A DNA stretch of 64,000 nucleotides, taken from assembly GCA_003024785.1 (NCBI GenBank), contig PUQB01000607.1, positions 85,819 through 149,818 on the forward strand, written 5' to 3'. Within the stretch, counting starts at the first letter, position 1; every line of letters begins with the position of its first letter. The position numbers and the translations under genes were made by a program. This DNA comes from Selaginella tamariscina. Taxonomy: Eukaryota; Streptophyta; Lycopodiopsida; Selaginellales; Selaginellaceae. Positions 57,890 to 64,000 of the stretch are shown here, piece after piece. The notes under the pieces are model-generated. The model worked only from the letters and a program-made list of their open reading frames with translations, had not been told where the DNA came from and searched no databases.

Positions 57890-59776
57890 CCACGTCTTCG
57901 CTTTTGCAAAGGAGCTGGGAATTCCAGGCCTACAGTTGCTTACCGATTTCATTTCGCGAGATGAAGAAGTGGTAATTTTTTCTAATACATATGCAGCTCG
58001 TATATATATGAAACTTATGAATATTCATATTTTCAGAAACTGATACAAGAGGTAGATGCACGGCCTTGGCAAGTGCTTGCAAAGCGTTGAGTTCAGCATT
58101 ATGGATATGAATTTCTATACAAGGTTCACTTAATTCTCCTTAGACACTCGTTGCTTATGTAAAAAAACGCAGGTTAGAAATGTCGATACGAGCAAGGCAT
58201 TGGGGGAGCTCCCAGATTTCGTCCAGCCTCTTCTCCGCAAATTCTCAGTGCTACAAGAACTTCTTCACAACCCAGAGCATACGTTCCCATTTGACCAACT
58301 TACGGTATGTGATATGTATGTGTGTATTTGTGTACACGATCTGATACACACACACACACACCATACATGTATCGATATGTATCACAGTATGTGTGAATAC
58401 CATCGTGTATGTAATGGATGTATTCATTTTAGGTGAATGAGTATCCACGTGGTGTGGGTTTGTCTCCGCATATAGACACACATTCGGCTTTTGAAGGGTC
58501 AATAATCTCTCTTTCTTTGGGTGGATCATGTGTTATGGAATTCAGAAAATACAACAGAGATCTAGGCTTGCAAGAGCGACGGGCATTATTTCTTCCCCAA
58601 AGGTCCCTTGTCATTCTATCGCAAGAGTCTAGATACGCTTGGCATCACTATATACCCCACCATAAGGTTGTATGTATTTATGTATGTATGTATGTGATCA
58701 GTTTTTTATCTACACACACAATAAACGTTTAAGATTATGGATAGCTACATAAGAATTGTATAAACACGTACTTGTATGCACGCATTTTCGTGCGTGCGTG
58801 CACACATGCACACTTTACATCATTTAATTCCCTTACGTTTGTGGCACTTCAGATGGATTTTGTCGATGGCCGGGAGCTTCAAAGAGCAACAAGACGGGTC
58901 TCTTACACATTTCGAAAGGTACTATTCATATTGTTATGGTTATAATCTTTTATTATTTTGCACAATCATAATTAGTTCTAAAGTAGCTTACATTGTCCGT
59001 GTCACACACACACATATATACACAACACACTATCTCAGTATTAGGATGTTGAGGTAAATAACATGTAAAGTGGTAAAGTGGGTACAGACGCATATATATG
59101 TGGGTGCAAAACTTATCTATTATTACTATTATGCAGGTGCGAAAGCATTTCGTGAATACTGCGATTCTCAACTTTCTGCAAATGATAGTGACGACTCAGA
59201 ACTCTGGGAAGCGAATGAGGAACACTTTGAAACAACCCTAAACGGTCAGGAGTACTTCGAAATAACACACAACTGCGGGGAGGAACGGTGTGAAATAGTC
59301 CCAGACACTCAAGAACACTCAGAACACTTCGAAGCAAATAAGGAAACTGTTCAGAAGCACTCTGGAGACTACGAGGAACGGTCTGAAGAAACCTTAAGCA
59401 AGGAGGACGCTCTCCCAACGCCAGAAACCGAAAAGACTTATGTGCACAAAGTATATGATGCCACAGCACACACTTCAGTGCAACGAGATTTGCAAAATGG
59501 CCTAAGGTTGCAGAGTTCCTCGTCTCGCTTCCACCAGGTGAGTGTTCATTTATGTGTACTTACGTACTTACACGGATACATATGTTATATACATCTTATT
59601 CGTAGTATATTTATGTGTACTTACGTGCTTACGCAGATACATATGTTATATACATGTTATTCGTATCTATGTAAAACGTACATAAGTATGTCTGTGTGGC
59701 TGTAGGCTGTATCACAAGTTAATACCACTTCATATTGTGTGTGCGCGCGCACGCGCACGCACGTGCTATGAACGTC

Positions 59777-59814
<38 letters not shown>

Positions 59815-61397
59815 ATTTGCAGGCTCACTTGTGCTAGATGCTGGCTGCGGAAACGGGAAGTACTTGGGACTTAACAAGGTATTCGTCAGTATGCGTACAA
59901 ACACACACAACACACAAACACGCATACGGTATATAACACCAACAAAGCTAATATTATGTTGTATAGTTAAATCAACTTTTAACTATGATTATCATAATCA
60001 TTCATATTTTTTTGATATTTTTTAAGGAGTGTTTCTTCATCGGATGTGATATAAGTGCTTCATTGGTTTCAATATGTGCTCGACGAGAACATGAAGTCCT
60101 TGTTGGAGATGCTGTGAATATACCAGTTCGTTCTGGATACTTTGATGCCGGGATTTCTATAGCGGTTTTGCATCACCTCAGTACAGAGAACCGGCGACGT
60201 AGAGCGGGGTGTGTGTATGTGTGCATGTAGGTATGTCTCTGTGTTTGCACGCTAGGTAGGCATTTTGTTTCTTTGCATCTCTCTCTGTACTGTATACTCA
60301 CTGGTGTGTATCTGCGAAGTATAAATAACGCATGCACAAATATAATTAGGATATATATTGCAGAAACAACTGAAGACAAGAGAATTAAAACACATTTGTA
60401 CACTACCCTACACACACATGATGTTATTATTACTAAATTAAGAATAGCACTTATGTGTATTTATGGATATACGTGTATCTAAGGTGTTTATTTATTGGGC
60501 AGTTATCAAATTACAAATGATAAATAGATATACTTTTTCATACATTTAAATTATGCTTAATTGTACTGAATTATGTGCAGTAATAGAGCTGCTAAGAGTG
60601 GTTAAAAAAGGCGGTAAAGTTTTGGTTACGGTATGGGCTGCTGAACAGGAAGATAAGAATTTGGTTAAAAGATGGACTCCTTTAGATGACAAATGTATTG
60701 ACGAGTGGGTCGGAGATGGTATATACCAAAAGACTTCTTCAAAATCCCAGGTAATAAAAGTGCACTCTCTCCCTCTCCCTCTCTCTCTCACATTCCTTAT
60801 CCTACACAAGTGTGTGTGTATATATATATAATTTTTCAGCTTAATTTAGAATTTTCATTACTTATATATTATTATACTGTGAAATGTAACTATATTACTA
60901 ACATTATTTGATTGAGGAAACTGAAGAGCAGCAGGAATTTTTGTACCATGGCATTTGCCATGTCATCGTGCAGAAATTGCGGGCTCAGCCAAAGCAGTTG
61001 CAAGTGGTAATATATATATATATATATATATAAGTTTTTACTTATATCATTTATAGTTTATTGAATATATAATAATATATATATCATATTATGCTTAACT
61101 TTTTTGTATGTCTCTCTTTCACACACACACGATAAGATAATGTGCCTTTGCTTACAGGGTTTGCGAGGAAGGATGATAAGAAGAATGCTGTGGTATACAA
61201 TCGATATTACCATGTATTTGTCAAAGGGGAACTTGAAAGGTCAATTTCCTATTTGTAATTATTCTTTGACCCAGTTTACGGTTTTTAACTTTTTCTATAT
61301 TTGTTTATTCAGGTTGGTTTCGGGGATTGAAGGATCAGCTGTGGTTGATCTATTTTTTGACAAGTCAAATTGGTGTGTTATTTTGCAAAAACTGTAA
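57890..61397 (+). CDS. ALKBH8: ALKBH8-type AlkB dioxygenase + TRM9 tRNA methyltransferase
   Basis: Makes and hydroxylates the mcm5U-type wobble modification of tRNA. Exons: about 57890-57971 (AKELGIPGLQLLTDFI), 58037-58123, 58173-58304, 58433-58666, 58853-58918, 59137-59537, 59823-59878, 60027-60208, 60581-60750, 60917-61006, 61158-61239 and 61313-61397. The Fe(II)/2-oxoglutarate core shows PHIDTHSAFEG (HxD), SRYAWHHYIP (distal His) and RRVSYTFRKVR. The SAM domain shows VLDAGCGNGKYLG, FFIGCDIS and VLHHLS, and ends NRYYHVFVKGELER then FFDKSNWCVILQKL. Breaks: TGA at 58088-58090 where the family has Arg (KRRVQHYGYEF); frameshifts near 59145, 59470, 60208 and 60935. The acidic, highly variable stretch in exon 59137 (HFE, HSE repeats) is an unusual linker. 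The 5' end and RRM are displaced (see 57535-57819). It is either decaying or misassembled at single bases. Confidence 0.78.
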
Positions 61398-61859
61398 TGG
61401 TAAGTTAATAAATTTTACTGAAGTTTGAGTAGAATGCATGTAATGTATATGTACTAGACAGACACCCATGGTTGAACTGTGCTTATTGATATGTTATGTT
61501 TCTCTATCTTACACATGATTTATAATAATGCTCAAATACGTGTTAAGGCTCTGTTACATAAAATATTGTTTTAGTGTTGTGCCTGATTGAGAGAGAGAGA
61601 GAGAGAGAGTTGACGCTCTATATACATAAAAGATAGTTAAATAGATTTTACCAAATGTTTTATTATTATGTACTGTGTAGATGTTACATACATACATGTG
61701 TGTGCAGTGGTATGTAACACACATACACACATACACACACATGACAAAGCCAGTTCTAAATTAGTTGAGTTTATTGTTCCATGGGACCCTCTAAAGTAAT
61801 GATATCTAATTTGTCTTATATACCATGTTATATATTGTATAAATATAATATACGTATAC
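61398..61859. other. 3' flank of the ALKBH8 gene
   Basis: No gene was recognised. It contains a (GA)n tract at 61590-61608 and a CA tract at 61717-61742. Confidence 0.5.
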
Positions 61860-64000
61860 AAGAATGCGGCTAGAACGCCTGGAGATGATGTGTGCCCTAT
61901 GTGGGGGCCAGCACCCTTTATATCGGTGCTCCTGGATATTGTTGATCAAGCCAATGCTGGAAGCGCAGCATCCAGCACAGCAAGGGTGGCAAGCGGATAT
62001 ACCCCTGCTGGCTTGGCACCAACCCCCACGCCGTAGGCCAACCAAGTAACGGTGGTAGTGCCAGGTTAGGACGGCAGGGAGAGTATGACACTGCAATGGA
62101 AGGGATGAGGTGCCCCCACTCTCGTAGAACTAGAGGAAAGGGGAGGCAATTGGTAGTTCGGCAAGCCTCCTCCCATTGCCTTAACTCTGAGGGTTTTGCT
62201 GCTCTTTCCTTCTTGTGAGCCCAAAGGGCGGGGGAGCCCAACCATAGCCAAGGAACGGGGGGGGCACAAGAACATAGAAATGCCTCGCAATCATCAAAGA
62301 GGAGGCCAAGACATCAATGAGACAAGGTGCACCATTCCCATCGGCCGCGTGATATGAGGCTTGGCCGCATGAACCAGCCACAACCCGGCCAGGGCATGAC
62401 AACAGCCATGGGACAATGTGCCCGTGGACAATGTGCCCACCATCTCGGTTCAAGTAGCGGGCCACACAATTAGCAACATAATCATAGATGGAGGATTAGC
62501 AATAAATATCATGTCAATGAAACTCCATCAAGAGTTAGGGTTGTCAACCTCTGAGCCAGCCCCTTTCCATGTACTCATGCAAACTAGGCCGAGGCAAAGC
62601 TAAGGGCACCTAATGGCACCTAAGAACATAGAGTCGAGATTAGGTTGTCAAGTTTTGGATAAATGTCATTGTTCTTGACATGCGCACTGAGGGATTCGAC
62701 TTGCTAGTCACCTTGGCTCAGGGCGCGAAGGTGCAACACAACTGGAACCACAAGTAGGTAGTATTTCTACACTAGGAGGGGCTAGATTTCTATATTGGCA
62801 AAACAAGTCCGGGCCCCCATAGGAGTTTCGAGTGCTAGGACACCAAGGGCCATGCGGGCACAAGGGGCTGGCCGGCAATGGAGTGGCAAGCATCCACGTC
62901 CGTCCACAAGGTTCACCCGCCTACAACAAGAGGGCCCCCACCAAGGAAGGCACTGCACGGGCAGCAGAGGACCACAAGGGAACGCCTGAAGCACAAGGTG
63001 ATACAAACATGGTACGAGAGCACATGGACCAAAACACCAACCACCCTGCAAGTCTAGAGGAGCAACTGGGACTACCACAGCTAGACAGGAAGCAAGGTCG
63101 ACACAAGTAGCAAACCGAACTGCCATCGATGGCCCCATTCCAACCCATGCTTTGGCCACCACAACTGATCAGAGACCAGTGTCGGAAGCCAGGGAGGGAA
63201 ACCCTCAACGGATATCCCTCACCAAAGTCCTAGGTATGGTGTGCATGGTTGGTGGGGGAGACCTCGAGGGGGAGGACGTAACCAAGAGGGCCTTGCAGTT
63301 AGGACAATCACCAACAAATAACCATTAGGAGTCACCTCGAGCCAGACATCCATGCAAACAGAGCACAGAACGAAGTAGCTACCACAATAGGGAAACCCCA
63401 AGGAAGCACGTAGGGGGAGTGGTGCAACCTTCAACCACACGTGTGGCCAGCTCACAGGGTCACGTGGTGTGACCACATGTGAGGCACATATTCCAAGGCA
63501 ATGATGGTTGGCGGTGTCATCATTGCAAATCAAGGCATATGGATAGTTGTGCTAGTCACATAATGACGATTGCCATGTCGGATGTGCATGGGGAAAGGAG
63601 ATGTACTGTGCAACGCTCTCGATTAATGACGACATAGGCCAATGGTAGATTCGCATGTCCTATGGAGGCCAGAAAGGACGACGAGCTTATTGAAGCTAGG
63701 TACTTAGATTCAAGGAGGCTGATTGAGTGCCCCGACGTTGGAAGGTGAGGAGATAGAGCTGCGCCTACTTGAGTTCTTTGACCTTATGTGGAGAAGTGGG
63801 AGAACCCAAGATTCGCCGAGAGAGTCAGGACAGTTTATCAAGTTTGCACATGTGGTAGCCGACTAGACCGAGCAAGTAGGAATCAGTTTGGCTTAGGGGG
63901 TAGCACAACCTTCCACATAGGGTTCAACCAAGTTGGCAGCAATATTTTGACTATTGGGATTGCCTCACAGTAGAAGAACTTATCGGCGGCTAAGCCACAG
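61860..64000 (+). mobile_element. Ty3/gypsy gag-protease remnant, GC-richer than its surroundings
   Basis: Base composition changes sharply at about 61860. The first 60 codons hold a zinc-knuckle-like CALCGGQHPLYRC (C-x2-C-x3-H-x4-C), as in some plant gypsy Gag proteins. About 62418-62600 reads an aspartic protease: VAGHTISNIIIDGGLAINIM, with DGG in place of the usual D(S/T)G. The following kilobase has many stops, and the open frames on both strands look like shadows of a decayed polyprotein. The element runs off the right edge, and no LTR was found. Confidence 0.6.

Noticed and set aside
58088-58090. RNA editing to repair the TGA in ALKBH8
   Set aside because: U-to-C editing in plants is organellar, and this is a nuclear gene with spliceosomal introns.
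62066-63533. Long minus-strand open frames in the right-hand GC-rich region
   Set aside because: They are low-stop shadows of a GC-rich decayed gypsy polyprotein and lack recognisable domains.
1-64000. tRNA or rRNA genes
   Set aside because: I saw no cloverleaf-like box A/box B pairs or rRNA signature by reading; a tRNAscan run would settle this.

Overview
This window is nuclear DNA from a land plant. The genes contain GT-AG introns and match plant families: an ABCC transporter, family-1 UDP-glycosyltransferases, a P-class PPR protein, plastid/mitochondrial LIP2, a GT43 xylan glycosyltransferase and ALKBH8/TRM9. There is also an internal run of plant telomere repeat. The PPR gene is rich in introns and a DUF7869-type transposase is present, which leans toward a non-seed lineage (lycophyte, fern or bryophyte), but this is inference with low confidence. 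Nearly every host-gene intron carries (TG)n, (CA)n or (CT)n tracts.

Region 1 (1-15.7 kb). An ABCC transporter (minus strand, running off the left edge), a UGT (minus) and a PPR gene (plus) form a block of about 5 kb that has been tandemly duplicated (about 2074-7085 and 7100-12290). The junction lies in a CA microsatellite. Copy 1 keeps the ABCC 5' part, a frameshifted UGT and only the first PPR exons. Copy 2 has a truncated ABCC fragment, a nearly intact UGT with one in-frame TGA, and the whole PPR gene with several frameshifts and a deleted splice donor. A MITE-like insertion sits in copy 2.

Region 2 (15.7-28 kb). LIP2 octanoyltransferase (minus), a decayed Ty3/gypsy fragment, a SET-domain gene, a broken F-box gene and AT-rich DNA in which I recognise nothing.

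Region 3 (27,976-42,927) is the most unusual part. Matching 24-bp terminal inverted repeats enclose about 15 kb. On the left is a DUF7869-type DDE transposase-like gene (minus). On the right are a ParB-like plus methyltransferase-like gene and an FCP1/NLI-type HAD phosphatase-like gene (both plus). Between the divergent genes lie two arrays of an 18-bp perfect palindrome, GGCGGGATTAATCCCGCC, one directly upstream of each gene. A diverged copy of the palindrome also sits inside an intron of the ParB-like gene. An inverted, truncated copy of the element's right end lies at 48,969 to about 51,578 and carries the same terminal repeat. I read this as a large cargo-bearing DNA transposon whose ParB-like protein may act on the palindromes; that functional link is a hypothesis.

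Region 4 (51.6-64 kb). A gypsy integrase/RT remnant, the 3' part of a GT43 (IRX14-like) gene (minus), and an ALKBH8-type gene (plus) that joins AlkB dioxygenase and TRM9 methyltransferase domains. The RRM normally found at the ALKBH8 N-terminus lies head-to-head on the opposite strand. A compositionally distinct gypsy gag/protease remnant closes the window.

Many genes show one-base frameshifts, several at homopolymers. These could be decay or unpolished long-read sequence. Several in-frame TGA codons replace conserved residues, and one is shown by the paired copies to come from CGA.
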